Notes under the pieces: model-generated
Told to the model about the DNA's origin: nothing
The model's input: the letters and a program-made list of their open reading frames with translations, nothing else
The model's database searches: none
Shown here: piece after piece, positions 18,480 through 26,517 of the stretch
How the letters are laid out: every line of letters starts with the position of its first letter
Position numbering within the stretch: position 1 is the first letter of the stretch
NCBI RefSeq assembly: GCF_024600715.1
Contig: NZ_CP102332.1
Coordinates: forward strand, 5,208,001-5,272,000
Reading direction: 5' to 3'
Length of the DNA stretch: 64,000 nucleotides
Source: Streptomyces changanensis
GTDB lineage: Bacteria > Actinomycetota > Actinomycetes > Streptomycetales > Streptomycetaceae
Translations under genes and position numbers: made by a program

Positions 18480-19342
18480 CGGCCGACGTCTACCAGGGCG
18501 CCACCGCGGAGTCCATCAGACATCACTACGACGTCTCCGACGACTTCTTCGCGCTGTGGCTGGACCCGGACCTCACGTACACGTGTGCGCTGTGGGACGA
18601 GGGCGACACCCTCGAAAGCGCGCAGAAGCGCAAGCTCGACCACCTGATCGAGGGCGCGCGGGCGGCCGGCGCGCGCCGCGTCCTCGATGTCGGCTGCGGT
18701 TGGGGAAGCCTGCTCGAACGGCTGGTCCGCACGCACGGCGTGCAGCGGGCCGTCGGCCTCACGCTCAGCGACAACCAGGCGCGGCACCTGCGGGGACTGG
18801 CGCTCGAACGCACCGAGGTGCGGGTGGAGAACTGGCTCGACCACGAGCCCGCCGAGCAGTACGACGCGATCATCTCCATCGGCGCCTTCGAGCACTTCGC
18901 GCGCACGGGCCTCTCCCGCGCCGAGCGGGTCGCCGCGTACCGCGCGTTCTTCGAGCGCTGCCGCGCCTGGCTGCCCAAGGGCGGCAGGATCGCGCTCCAG
19001 ACGAACGTCAAGGGGAACAACGTCCGGATGGACAAGCAGACCGTGCGGGACCTGCAGTTCATCATCGACACCATTTTCCCGGAATCCGAGATCCCGGCAC
19101 TCTCCGAGGTCCTCGAATCGAGCGAGAAGCGCTTCGACGTCGTCCGTCTGCGCAACGACCCGGATCACTACAGCCGCACCTGCCAGGAATGGTTCGACCG
19201 GCTGCGGGCCCACCGCGACCAGGCCGTGGAAGTGGCCGGCGAGAAGACGGTCGCCGACTACGAGAGGTATCTGAGTTCCACGGTCGGCCACTTCCGGAAC
19301 CGTCACCTGGGGCTGTCGAGGATCGTCCTCGAAGCCGTGTGA
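18476..19342 (+). CDS. Cyclopropane-fatty-acid-synthase-like SAM methyltransferase
   Basis: A 288-residue class I methyltransferase starting at GTG 18476, overlapping the ACP stop by 4 nt. It has the CFA/mycolic-acid cyclopropane synthase N-terminus (SIRHHYDVSDDFFALWL, then TYTCALW), the SAM motif VLDVGCGWGSLLERL and the ISIGAFEHF motif after it. Relatives add a methylene across a C=C bond (cyclopropane), methylate it, or methylate other carbons. It is about 100 residues shorter than E. coli Cfa and lacks that protein's N-terminal domain, so it matches the CmaA/C-methyltransferase size class. Coupling to an ACP gene suggests an ACP-bound unsaturated acyl substrate rather than phospholipid. 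That is an inference. Confidence 0.85.
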   Translation: MTADVYQGATAESIRHHYDVSDDFFALWLDPDLTYTCALWDEGDTLESAQKRKLDHLIEGARAAGARRVLDVGCGWGSLLERLVRTHGVQRAVGLTLSDNQARHLRGLALERTEVRVENWLDHEPAEQYDAIISIGAFEHFARTGLSRAERVAAYRAFFERCRAWLPKGGRIALQTNVKGNNVRMDKQTVRDLQFIIDTIFPESEIPALSEVLESSEKRFDVVRLRNDPDHYSRTCQEWFDRLRAHRDQAVEVAGEKTVADYERYLSSTVGHFRNRHLGLSRIVLEAV

Positions 19343-19438
19343 ACGGGTGACCGGAATTCCTCACGACAGCTCCGACCACAGCCCCGACCACAGCTCGGAC
19401 GAAAGCTCCACCGGCGGGCCCTCCCTGGGAGCACTCAC

Positions 19439-20764
19439 TTGAACGCGTACAAGCACGTCGTCTACTGGCACGACACCGAAAAGGTCACCGTCGAGGCGCC
19501 CCTCCGGGAATCCGTCGACTGCGACGTCTGCATCGTCGGTGGTGGTTTCACGGGCCTTTGGACCGCCTACTTCCTCAACCAGGCCGAGCCGGCGCTCGAC
19601 ATCCGCATCGTCGAGGCCCACCACTCCGGCTACGGCGCCTCCGGCCGCGCCGACGGATTCGTCACGCCCACCATCGGCAAGGACATCCAGGCCCTGGTGA
19701 AGGAATTCGGGCTCCAGCGCGCACTCGAGGCGTCGCAGGCGGTGGGCCGGTCGATCCTGGAAATCGGCAGGTTCGCCCGCAGGAACCGCGTCGACGCGCA
19801 GTACGAGGCCAACGACTACCTGATGGTGGCCACCGACGCCGCCCAGCTCAGACGGCTGGAGCACGACCGCGCGCTCGCCGAGCGGATGGGCGCCGCACAG
19901 GCGGAGATCCTCCCGCGCGAGGAGTCGCGGGCCGTCATCGGCTCGCCCGCGGTGCTCGGCAGCATGCGCACGGGCGGCGCACTCGTGAACCCCTTCCGGC
20001 TCTCCCGCGGCATCGCCCGCGTGGTCCGCGAGAAGGGCGTGACGATCCACGACGACTCGCCCTGCCTGCGCGTGGAGCCGGGGGTGCGGCCGACCGTCGT
20101 GACGGCCGGCGGGCGGGTCACGGCCGACAAGGTCGTCCTGGCCACCAACGTCCACATGGACGCCTTCCCGCCGTTCCGCAGGAAGGTCATCCCCATCTGG
20201 ACGTACGCGATGGTCAGCGAGCCGCTCACCGACGCGCAGCTGGGGCGCGTGAACTGGGCGGGCCGCGAGGGCCTGGTCGAGGCCAAGTCCCTGCTGACCT
20301 GCGCCCGCTTCACGCACGACAACCGCATCATGTTCGCCGGCGGGCCGGCCCCGTACTACTACGGCCGGGACAAGCGGCAGCGGAACATGAACCGGCCCGA
20401 GGTCTACCGGGAGATCCACCGGGAGTTCCTGCGGTTCTTCCCGATGTGGGACGACGTGGAGTTCACCTACGCGTACGGCGGCACCGCCGACGTCGTCCGC
20501 GACTACGCCCCGCACTTCGGCAGGCTCGGCGGCGGCAACATCCTCTACGGGTACGGCTACTGCGGCAACGGCATCGCCGCCACCCACACCGGCGGCAAGG
20601 TCCTGCGGGACCTCACGCTGGGCAAGGACACGGACTACTCGCGGCTGCTCTTCGTGGACGACGAGCGGCGCAAGCCGCCCGCCTCCTTCCCGCCCGACCC
20701 GATCCTGTTCGCCGGCGCCCGGGCCGCGGCCCGGCTGATGGACTGGAAGGACTCCCGCGCATGA
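19439..20764 (+). CDS. FAD-dependent oxidoreductase, DAO family, TTG start
   Basis: A 441-residue flavoprotein of the D-amino acid oxidase/glycine oxidase superfamily (DadA, gamma-glutamylputrescine oxidase-like). The start TTG at 19439 follows GGGAG by 7 nt. N-terminal CDVCIVGGGFTGLWTAYFL is the FAD-binding Rossmann motif, SGYGASGRADGFVTP is the signature that follows in this family, and YGYGYCGNGIAATHTGGK near the C-terminus contacts FAD. Members oxidise C-N bonds of amines or amino acids. Oxidative deamination of an amino group on an intermediate, or of an amino-acid-derived starter, would fit, but no aminotransferase or adenylation gene is nearby. It shares ATGA with the next gene. Confidence 0.85.
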   Translation: MNAYKHVVYWHDTEKVTVEAPLRESVDCDVCIVGGGFTGLWTAYFLNQAEPALDIRIVEAHHSGYGASGRADGFVTPTIGKDIQALVKEFGLQRALEASQAVGRSILEIGRFARRNRVDAQYEANDYLMVATDAAQLRRLEHDRALAERMGAAQAEILPREESRAVIGSPAVLGSMRTGGALVNPFRLSRGIARVVREKGVTIHDDSPCLRVEPGVRPTVVTAGGRVTADKVVLATNVHMDAFPPFRRKVIPIWTYAMVSEPLTDAQLGRVNWAGREGLVEAKSLLTCARFTHDNRIMFAGGPAPYYYGRDKRQRNMNRPEVYREIHREFLRFFPMWDDVEFTYAYGGTADVVRDYAPHFGRLGGGNILYGYGYCGNGIAATHTGGKVLRDLTLGKDTDYSRLLFVDDERRKPPASFPPDPILFAGARAAARLMDWKDSRA

Positions 20765-21843
20765 GCCGCACCATGAGCAGCGGGAACGGCGGGAACGGCG
20801 GGGCAGGCCGGAACGGCGGGAGGGGCGAGGGTGCCCCGGGTGCCCGCCCCACCGTCCTGCTCACCGGCGCGTCCGGAGTCGTCGGACGCTCCCTCCTGCG
20901 GGAGCAGGACGGCCCGCGGTTCGTCGTCGCCACCCACAGCACGCCGGTGCCCGAAGCCGGGGACGCGCGGTCGGTCCGCCTGGACATGACCGCGGAGCGC
21001 TTCGGCCTCGAGGAGGACGCCTACGCCGCCCTCGCCGCCGAGGTCGACGTCGTCATCCACTCCGCGGGCCTGACCGAGTGGGGCCTGCCCGCGGGGGACT
21101 ACCGCCGGATCAACGTCGAGGGCACCCGGCGGGTCGCCGAGTTCGCCGAACGGGCCGACGCCACCGTCCACTTCATCAGCACGGCGTTCGTCGCCGCGCT
21201 CGCGGACACCGCGCCGGTGCCGCTCGGCCCGGACAACGTCTGCCGCAACTACATCAGCTCCAAGCGGGAGGCGGAGCACGTCCTGCGCGACAGCGGGGTG
21301 CCGCACACCGTCTTCCGCCCCACCAACCTCATCGGCGACTCGACCACGGGCTGGACCTCCCAGGGCCAGATCGTGCAGCTGATGTCGGACTGGCTGGGCC
21401 GCGGCAGGGCGCCCTTCCTCCCGGCGCACCCGGGCATCCGCATGGACTTCGTCTCCCAGGACCTGCTGTCCAGGGCGGTGCTCGGCGCCGTCGAACGGGG
21501 CGACGACGGCGGCGAGTTCTGGGTGACGTACGGTCCGGAGGCCATGGACGTCGAGGACTGCCTGCGGGTGCTGGTCAAGCACGCCGCCGGCCGCGGACGG
21601 ACCCTGACACCACCGCCGGTGGTGAACGCCGACGAGCTCGCCGCGGACGCCATCGCGAACGCCTCCCCGCGGGCCCGCTCCTACCTGTCCGTGCTGCGCG
21701 ACGTCAGCGAGGTCACCCGGTGCAGCGGCGGCGTGCTGCCCACCTCCATGCCCGAGCTGCGCGAGCGCTACGGCGTTCCGCGGATCGACGACACCGCGGC
21801 GTACCTGGCGAGCCTGGAGTACGCCGCCGACCACCTGGGCTAG
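20761..21843 (+). CDS. Extended SDR, thioester-reductase-like / NAD-dependent epimerase family
   Basis: A 360-residue extended SDR. ATG at 20761 overlaps the oxidase stop by 4 nt. After a Gly/Asn-rich leader of about 30 residues comes VLLTGASGVVGRSLL (NAD(P)-binding), then VIHSAGLTEWG, the catalytic pair in NYISSKREAE (YxxxK) and FRPTNLIGD. This pattern is shared by NAD-dependent epimerases and by the terminal reductase domains that release ACP-bound acyl thioesters as aldehydes or alcohols. With a free ACP and CFA-like enzyme in the same operon, reductive release is attractive, but substrate-specific loops cannot be judged by eye. The two C-terminal thirds diverge from sugar epimerases. Confidence 0.75.
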   Translation: MSRTMSSGNGGNGGAGRNGGRGEGAPGARPTVLLTGASGVVGRSLLREQDGPRFVVATHSTPVPEAGDARSVRLDMTAERFGLEEDAYAALAAEVDVVIHSAGLTEWGLPAGDYRRINVEGTRRVAEFAERADATVHFISTAFVAALADTAPVPLGPDNVCRNYISSKREAEHVLRDSGVPHTVFRPTNLIGDSTTGWTSQGQIVQLMSDWLGRGRAPFLPAHPGIRMDFVSQDLLSRAVLGAVERGDDGGEFWVTYGPEAMDVEDCLRVLVKHAAGRGRTLTPPPVVNADELAADAIANASPRARSYLSVLRDVSEVTRCSGGVLPTSMPELRERYGVPRIDDTAAYLASLEYAADHLG

Positions 21844-21942
21844 ACCGGACGGCCGGACGGCGCGGTCCTGGGGGAACCGCCGGACCACACGGTCCGGGGA
21901 GGGCCCGGCCCGGACGACCGGACCGAGGGAAAGGACAGTGCT

Positions 21943-22863
21943 GTGAACGAGAACGAGGACTGGAACGCGCCGGACCTGGGCGGCAAGGTCGCCGTGGTCA
22001 CCGGGGCCAGCCGCGGCGTGGGCCGCGGCATCGCCCTCGCGCTCGGCGCCGCCGGCGCCACCGTGTACGTCACGGGCCGCAGCACGCGGGACGGCGCGCG
22101 TACCGAAGGGCTGCCCGGCACGGTGGACGACACCGCCGAGGAGGTCACCGAGCGGGGCGGCAAGGGCGTCGCCGTGCGCTGCGACCACGGGTCGGCCGCG
22201 GACAACGAGGCGCTCGCCGCCCGCGTCCGGGCCGACCACGGCCGGCTGGACCTGCTGGTCAACAACGCCTGGGGCGGCTACGAACGCTCCTTCGAGGTCC
22301 GCTTCGACGCGCCGTTCTGGGACCAACCGATGTGGCGCTACGACCTGTTCGCGACGTCGCTGCGCGCGCAGTACGACGTCACCCGCATGCTCGTCCCGCT
22401 GATGCTGCCGCAGCGCAGCGGCCTGGTCGTCGGCATCAGCTTCTCCGACGGCGACATCTACCTCGGCCAGGTCGGCTACGACGTCTTCAAGTCCGCCTCC
22501 GACCGCATGTGCCGGGGCTTCGCTCTCGACCTGCGCAAGAAGGGCGTCGCGGCGCTCTCCCTGCACCCCGGCTTCGTCCGCACGGAGCGGGTGCAGGCCG
22601 CCTGGGAGGCGATGGGCGACGGTCCCGCGTCGGTGGTCCACTCCCCGGAGTACGTGGGGCGGGCGATCGTCGCCCTGCTCGCGGACCCCGCGGTGATGGA
22701 ACGCACGGGCGAGGTGCTGAGCACGGGCGACCTGGCGGTCGCGTACGGCTTCGCCGACGTGGACGGCCGGCAGCCGCCGGCGTTCCGTCTGGAGGGCCGG
22801 ATGAGTCTGGCGACCCGGATGCACCGGTTGAACAAGGTGGTCACGTCGGTGGCGGAGCAGTAG
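21943..22863 (+). CDS. Short-chain dehydrogenase/reductase
   Basis: A 306-residue classical SDR. GTG at 21943 follows AAAGGA by 8 nt. Motifs: VAVVTGASRGVGRGIALAL, LLVNNAWGG (NNAG variant, Gly replaced by Trp-Gly), and YDVFKSASDRM (YxxxK). It resembles the DHRS1-type SDRs, which share the NNA(Y/W) variant and a C-terminal extension. It likely reduces a ketone or oxidises an alcohol of the pathway with NAD(P)H. A 99-bp gap separates it from the preceding gene, so it may be co-transcribed with the ACP operon or have its own promoter. It converges with the PPTase gene, only 5 bp apart. Confidence 0.85.
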   Translation: MNENEDWNAPDLGGKVAVVTGASRGVGRGIALALGAAGATVYVTGRSTRDGARTEGLPGTVDDTAEEVTERGGKGVAVRCDHGSAADNEALAARVRADHGRLDLLVNNAWGGYERSFEVRFDAPFWDQPMWRYDLFATSLRAQYDVTRMLVPLMLPQRSGLVVGISFSDGDIYLGQVGYDVFKSASDRMCRGFALDLRKKGVAALSLHPGFVRTERVQAAWEAMGDGPASVVHSPEYVGRAIVALLADPAVMERTGEVLSTGDLAVAYGFADVDGRQPPAFRLEGRMSLATRMHRLNKVVTSVAEQ

Positions 22864-22868
22864 GCCGG

Positions 22869-23744
22869 TCAGTCCGGCGGCGGGGCGAGCAGCAGTCGGG
22901 AGGTACGCATGGTGGGGAGGCGTCCCGCGGTCCCTTCGCGGCGCAGGGCGACGGCCGCCTGGCAGCCGGCGGGCGCGGGCACGTCCAGCAGGGCCCAGCC
23001 GTCGGGCCCGGACGGCGCCCAGGGCGGGGCCAGCGCCGCGGCGAGGCCGACGTGATGGGCGCCGACCCCGCCGGGCAGGCCGGTGCCGATGCCCTTGAGG
23101 AAGGCTTCCTTGCGCACCCAGCAGCCGAGCAGCGCGTCCCGGCGGGCCGCCGGGGGCAGGGCGTCGAGGGCGCGCCGCTCGTCGGGGTGCAGGCGTCGGG
23201 CCAGCCGTTCCAGGCCGTCGCCGACCAGGTCCCGGGACTCGACGTCCGCCCCGACCGGCGAGGCGGCCAGCGCGTAGAGCGCGACGTCCCCGGCGTGCGA
23301 GAGGGAGAAGTGCACACCGGGGTGGTCGGCGACGGCGGGACGCCCGTGCGGTTCCTCGCAGCCGGGCATCCCGCACCGCTCGCGGACGAGGACGACGTCC
23401 TGGGGAGCGGTCCCGAGACGGTCGCCGAGCAGTACCCGCAACCCCACGTGCGACGTGACGAAGCGCGTGCGCGCCGCCGGGTCCTGGAACCCGGCGGCAC
23501 GCCGCGTCTCTTCGGCGTCGAGGATCCCGGCGCGCGCGGCGGCCGCCGCGGCGTGGTCCGGGATCCACAGCGTCCACACGTCGACCGCGTCGACCGGGCG
23601 GGTCGGGCCGACCGGGCGGGCCGGGTCGCGCCGGCCCTGCCGGTGGAGCGGGCCGTCCGTACCGACGCCGCCCGTACCGCCCGCGTCGGTGTCGTGGGGG
23701 CCGGGCGGTCCGCCCGCCGCCCCGACCGGAAGGGACTGTGTCAT
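22869..23744 (-). CDS. Sfp-type 4'-phosphopantetheinyl transferase
   Basis: A 291-residue PPTase. It activates ACP domains by moving phosphopantetheine from CoA to the conserved Ser. Core motifs: HFSLSHAGD, VGADVESRD (Mg2+-binding Asp and Glu) and WVRKEAFLKGIGTGL (WxxKEAxxK). The N-terminal 50 residues are Gly/Pro-rich and probably disordered. It follows the LuxR gene by 10 bp in one operon. A dedicated PPTase within the cluster suits the two non-canonical carrier sites (YHSL in the PKS, LSSL in the free ACP). The similarity of family and motif spacing leaves little doubt about function. Confidence 0.93.
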   Translation of the reverse strand: MTQSLPVGAAGGPPGPHDTDAGGTGGVGTDGPLHRQGRRDPARPVGPTRPVDAVDVWTLWIPDHAAAAAARAGILDAEETRRAAGFQDPAARTRFVTSHVGLRVLLGDRLGTAPQDVVLVRERCGMPGCEEPHGRPAVADHPGVHFSLSHAGDVALYALAASPVGADVESRDLVGDGLERLARRLHPDERRALDALPPAARRDALLGCWVRKEAFLKGIGTGLPGGVGAHHVGLAAALAPPWAPSGPDGWALLDVPAPAGCQAAVALRREGTAGRLPTMRTSRLLLAPPPD

Positions 23745-23754
23745 GAAGGTGCCG

Positions 23755-24072
23755 TCACGGCCTGTCGAGGCCCTGCGGTTCGCGTCGGAGGTCGTCCGCC
23801 CACTCCGCCGAGAGGAGCGCGGCCTCCACCCGGGACCGCAGCCCCAACTTCCTCGTGATGCTGGTCAGATGGGCCTTGACCGTCCGCTCCGCGATGCCGA
23901 GCCGGCGGGCGAGCTCCCGGTTCCCCTCGCCGTCCGGCAGCACGCTGAACACTTCGAGCTCCCGTGGCGTCAGCACCCGCAGAGCCGACCGTTCCACCGA
24001 CGCCAGCCGGCCGCCACCGACCCCTATGCGTCTGTCGACGTCTCCACCGACCTGAAGCTTCTCCCCGTGCAT
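23755..24072 (-). CDS. Lone LuxR-type HTH regulator
   Basis: A 105-residue protein. ATG at 24072 is preferred because GGGAG lies 5 nt upstream; an in-frame GTG at 24084 has its Shine-Dalgarno bases touching the codon. The C-terminal half is a LuxR/GerE helix-turn-helix: LTPRELEVFSVLPDGEGNRE, then the recognition helix in TVKAHLTSITRKLG. There is no receiver, PAS or ATPase domain. Free-standing HTHs of this class can act as activators. Co-transcription with the PPTase suggests it controls this cluster, possibly through the palindromes at 17983-18016. That link is an inference. Confidence 0.85.
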   Translation of the reverse strand: MHGEKLQVGGDVDRRIGVGGGRLASVERSALRVLTPRELEVFSVLPDGEGNRELARRLGIAERTVKAHLTSITRKLGLRSRVEAALLSAEWADDLRREPQGLDRP

Positions 24073-24703
24073 GCGTTCTCCCACTCCTTGAGGAAGTCGT
24101 CACCACGGGAGGATTCGGATCGTTGCGTCGCACCCAACCGGAATTCCCCCTTCGGCCCGACCGTGAACAAGGCGGCGCCCGAACAGCCCGCCGCCACTGT
24201 GACGTACGTCACTCGCACTGTACCCGTATGGCGAGGAGTCGCCGGTCGAAACCGGGTTCGATTCGCCTGTACGTCGGACCGTCCAGGGAGCGTAGGGCGA
24301 GGCGGTGGTTCCGTTCAAGCCGATACGGATGAACTCGAAGATCGTCTTCGCGATTGGTTGATCGCTCAACTCCCCGCGCCGGCAAGGGGATTCACCGCTG
24401 ACCCGGGTTTCGCCCGGGTCCCGTGGCGACGGCCGCCAAGGCGTGGACGTGCGGTTTTCCGCTCCCCGTGGGGAATTCCCCGCACCGGCGCGGAAAGGTG
24501 GCCCCGCCGCCATCCGGCCCTTTTCCGGCTTCTCCGGTTCGCAGGCGTGCACGGAGCCGGTTACGGCCACGGGGAAATACCGCCTCAAGGGGAATCGACG
24601 ACTCCGTACGCAACTCCGCCCCGCGTTCAGGGGCACCCGGGAGGAGCGAATTCCTCGCTGCCCTCCCGACCATCCACCGTCGCAGACAGTTCGAGGTGAC
24701 CGT
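24073..24703. promoter_or_regulatory. Long divergent intergenic region (LuxR / KAS III)
   Basis: 631 bp lie between the leftward LuxR gene and the rightward KAS III gene. Several stretches are AT-richer than the coding DNA around them. A small perfect hairpin (GACCCGGG, loop TTTCG, CCCGGGTC; 24400-24420) lies about 280 bp before the KAS III start. Frames that read through lack ribosome sites and have non-coding third-position composition. I see promoters for both sides as the likely content and no gene. Confidence 0.5.
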
Positions 24704-25681
24704 ATGTCGTCCCATTCATCCGCTCCGGCCGGTACCGACGCCATGGCCGGTTCCAGGATCGCGGCCGTCGCCGGCGTCCGCCCGCAACGGGTCGTCGGCA
24801 ACGACGAGCTGGGCAGGGGGCTCGGCGTCACGGCCGAGTGGATCGAGCGCCGCGTGGGCGTCCGCGAGCGGCGCTTCGCCGGAGCGGAGGAGACCGTCAC
24901 GGGAATGGCCGCCGGCGCCGCGGCCAAGGCGCTGTCGGCGGCGGGCCTCGCCCCCGTCGACGTCGATCTGCTGGTCCTGGCCACCTGCTCCATGCCGTCG
25001 CCCATGCCGAGCGGCGCGGCGTCCGTCGCGGCGCTGCTCGGGGTCCCGCACGTCGCCGCCTTCGACGTCAACGCGGCCTGCGCCGGATTCTGTTACGCCC
25101 TCGGCGTCGCCGACGGCCTCGTCCGCGCCCGCACCAGCCGCGTGGCCCTGGTCATCGGAGCCGAGCGGATGACCGACTGGGTGGACCGGGACGACGTGGA
25201 CACCGCCACCGTCTTCGCCGACGGGGCCGGTGCCGCGGTCGTCGTCGCCGCCGAGCGGGTGGGGATCCACCCGGTGGAGTGGGGCGGGGACGGCGACAAG
25301 GCCGGGCTGGTCGCCATTCCCGACCGGCACGGCAGCGTCACCATGCAGGGCCAGGCCGTCTACCGCTGGGTGACGTCGGAGCTGACCGCGGTGGCGGCGG
25401 CGGCCTGCGCGCGCGCCGGGATCGCCCCCGCCGACCTCAAGGGCTTCGTGACGCACCAGGCGAACCTGCGGATGATCGAGCGCCTGGCGACGGGCCTCGG
25501 CGCCACGAACGCCGCCGTCGCCCGGGACGTCGTGGAGACCGGCAACACCTCCGCGGCCTCCGTGCCCTTGGCGCTGTCCCGGCTGATCGATCTGGGGCAG
25601 GTCCGGCCCGGGGACCCGATCCTGCTGATGGGCTTCGGCGCGGGCCTCAGCTACGCGGCCCAGGTGGTCACCTGCCCGTGA
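24704..25681 (+). CDS. 3-oxoacyl-ACP synthase III (FabH-like), canonical triad
   Basis: A 325-residue KAS III. ATG at 24704 follows GAGGTG by 6 nt. The Cys-His-Asn triad is complete: Cys in DVNAACAGFCYAL, His in VTHQANLRM, Asn in GNTSAASVPL. FabH-type enzymes join an acyl-CoA to malonyl-ACP to start a fatty or polyketide chain. It sits at the right edge of the cluster with its own long upstream region, and could make the starter carried by the free ACP (18228-18479) or by the N-terminal ACP of the first PKS. It contrasts with the His-less KAS III-like protein at 5491-6507. A strong hairpin follows it. Confidence 0.92.
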   Translation: MSSHSSAPAGTDAMAGSRIAAVAGVRPQRVVGNDELGRGLGVTAEWIERRVGVRERRFAGAEETVTGMAAGAAAKALSAAGLAPVDVDLLVLATCSMPSPMPSGAASVAALLGVPHVAAFDVNAACAGFCYALGVADGLVRARTSRVALVIGAERMTDWVDRDDVDTATVFADGAGAAVVVAAERVGIHPVEWGGDGDKAGLVAIPDRHGSVTMQGQAVYRWVTSELTAVAAAACARAGIAPADLKGFVTHQANLRMIERLATGLGATNAAVARDVVETGNTSAASVPLALSRLIDLGQVRPGDPILLMGFGAGLSYAAQVVTCP

Positions 25682-25769
25682 CGGCAGGGGCCGGGCACCC
25701 CGCCACGACCCGAAGCGCCCCCGGGGCGGCCACACGGCACCGGCCGCCCGTCCGTGCCTCCCGCCGGCC

Positions 25770-25803
25770 CGTGCCTCCCGCCGGTCACCCGGCGGGAGGC
25801 ACG
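25770..25803. terminator. Bidirectional terminator between KAS III and immunity genes
   Basis: CGTGCCTCCCGCCG (25770-25783) pairs perfectly with CGGCGGGAGGCACG (25790-25803) over a 6-nt loop. The two flanking genes converge (stops at 25681 and 25822). The left arm is preceded by a second copy of GTGCCTCCCGCC, so two alternative stems are possible. Confidence 0.8.
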
Positions 25804-25821
25804 GCGCCGTCTCCTCCGGCC

Positions 25822-26517
25822 TCAGCCGTCCCGCTCGGTGCCGGCGTCGGTGCCAGTGCCGGCGTCGGTGTCCGTGCCGCGGTCGAGGTGCGCCTGGCGG
25901 GCGGCCTCGACGAGCCGCGGGGAGAACGTCATCCCGTGGGCGCCCGGCACGTCGTACGGGGACCGCCAGTAGTCCGGCACGAAGGTGTCGCCGTCCTCCT
26001 GGCTGAGGTGGCACGAGGCGCACCACTCGGTCCGCCAGCCGTAGGCGACGGCGCGGACCCCGTCGAACTCCTCGTCCAGCGGACCGTCCACCCGGTACCA
26101 GCGGTGGAGGTCCCTCGCCCCGCAGTGCGGACAGGGCGCCGAGAGGTCGGGGGCGGCCGGTTCCGCGTCGAAGGCGGCCCGCCAGGCGGCCAGCAGTCCC
26201 GGTGGCACCAGCCGCCAGCCGCCCGGGCCCGGCAGGGCGAGCTCGTCGACGTCGAACAGGTCCGTCTCCTTGGCCTCGACGGCGCCGAGCATCCTGCACT
26301 CGCCCGTCGCCAGGTCGACACGGACGGGGCCGATGCCGATGGTCATCTGCGACGGGTCCCCGGTCTCCAGGTAGCCGCGGTTCTGGAACCCGAAGTAGGC
26401 CGCTCCGCCGACCACGGTCGCCGCACCCTCGACGGGCACCAGGTCCACTTGCGCGTTGAGCGGGTCATCGGTCACGTACTGCTGGGCCAGTTCCGCCGCT
26501 CGTTCGAGACTGATCAC
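25822..26517 (-). CDS. Immunity protein, Imm35/YrhB-like with C-terminal zinc ribbon
   Basis: 231 residues from GTG at 26517, which shares GTGA with the toxin stop, so toxin and immunity are translationally coupled. Residues 1-80 match the YrhB/Imm35 pattern: an N-terminal helix (SLERAAELAQQYV), then AAYFGFQNRGYLETGD, then a VDLATGE strand pair near the LGA turn, much as in E. coli YrhB. After about residue 120 comes CPHCGARDLHRW and later WCASCHLSQEDGD, two CxxC pairs that look like a zinc ribbon. Imm35 proteins neutralise toxins of polymorphic systems by binding them; the partner here should be the Tox-PL domain encoded just upstream. The ribbon fusion is unusual for the family as I know it. 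It acts in the cytoplasm (no signal peptide). Confidence 0.75.
   Translation of the reverse strand: MISLERAAELAQQYVTDDPLNAQVDLVPVEGAATVVGGAAYFGFQNRGYLETGDPSQMTIGIGPVRVDLATGECRMLGAVEAKETDLFDVDELALPGPGGWRLVPPGLLAAWRAAFDAEPAAPDLSAPCPHCGARDLHRWYRVDGPLDEEFDGVRAVAYGWRTEWCASCHLSQEDGDTFVPDYWRSPYDVPGAHGMTFSPRLVEAARQAHLDRGTDTDAGTGTDAGTERDG

Noticed and set aside
24400..24420. Small GC hairpin upstream of KAS III read as a riboswitch
   Set aside because: Only an 8-bp stem with a 5-nt loop; no conserved aptamer core is visible around it.
1..25681. Jawsamycin-type polycyclopropane pathway
   Set aside because: No radical SAM cyclopropanase or iterative HR-PKS is present; the only cyclopropane candidate is a CFA-like methyltransferase.
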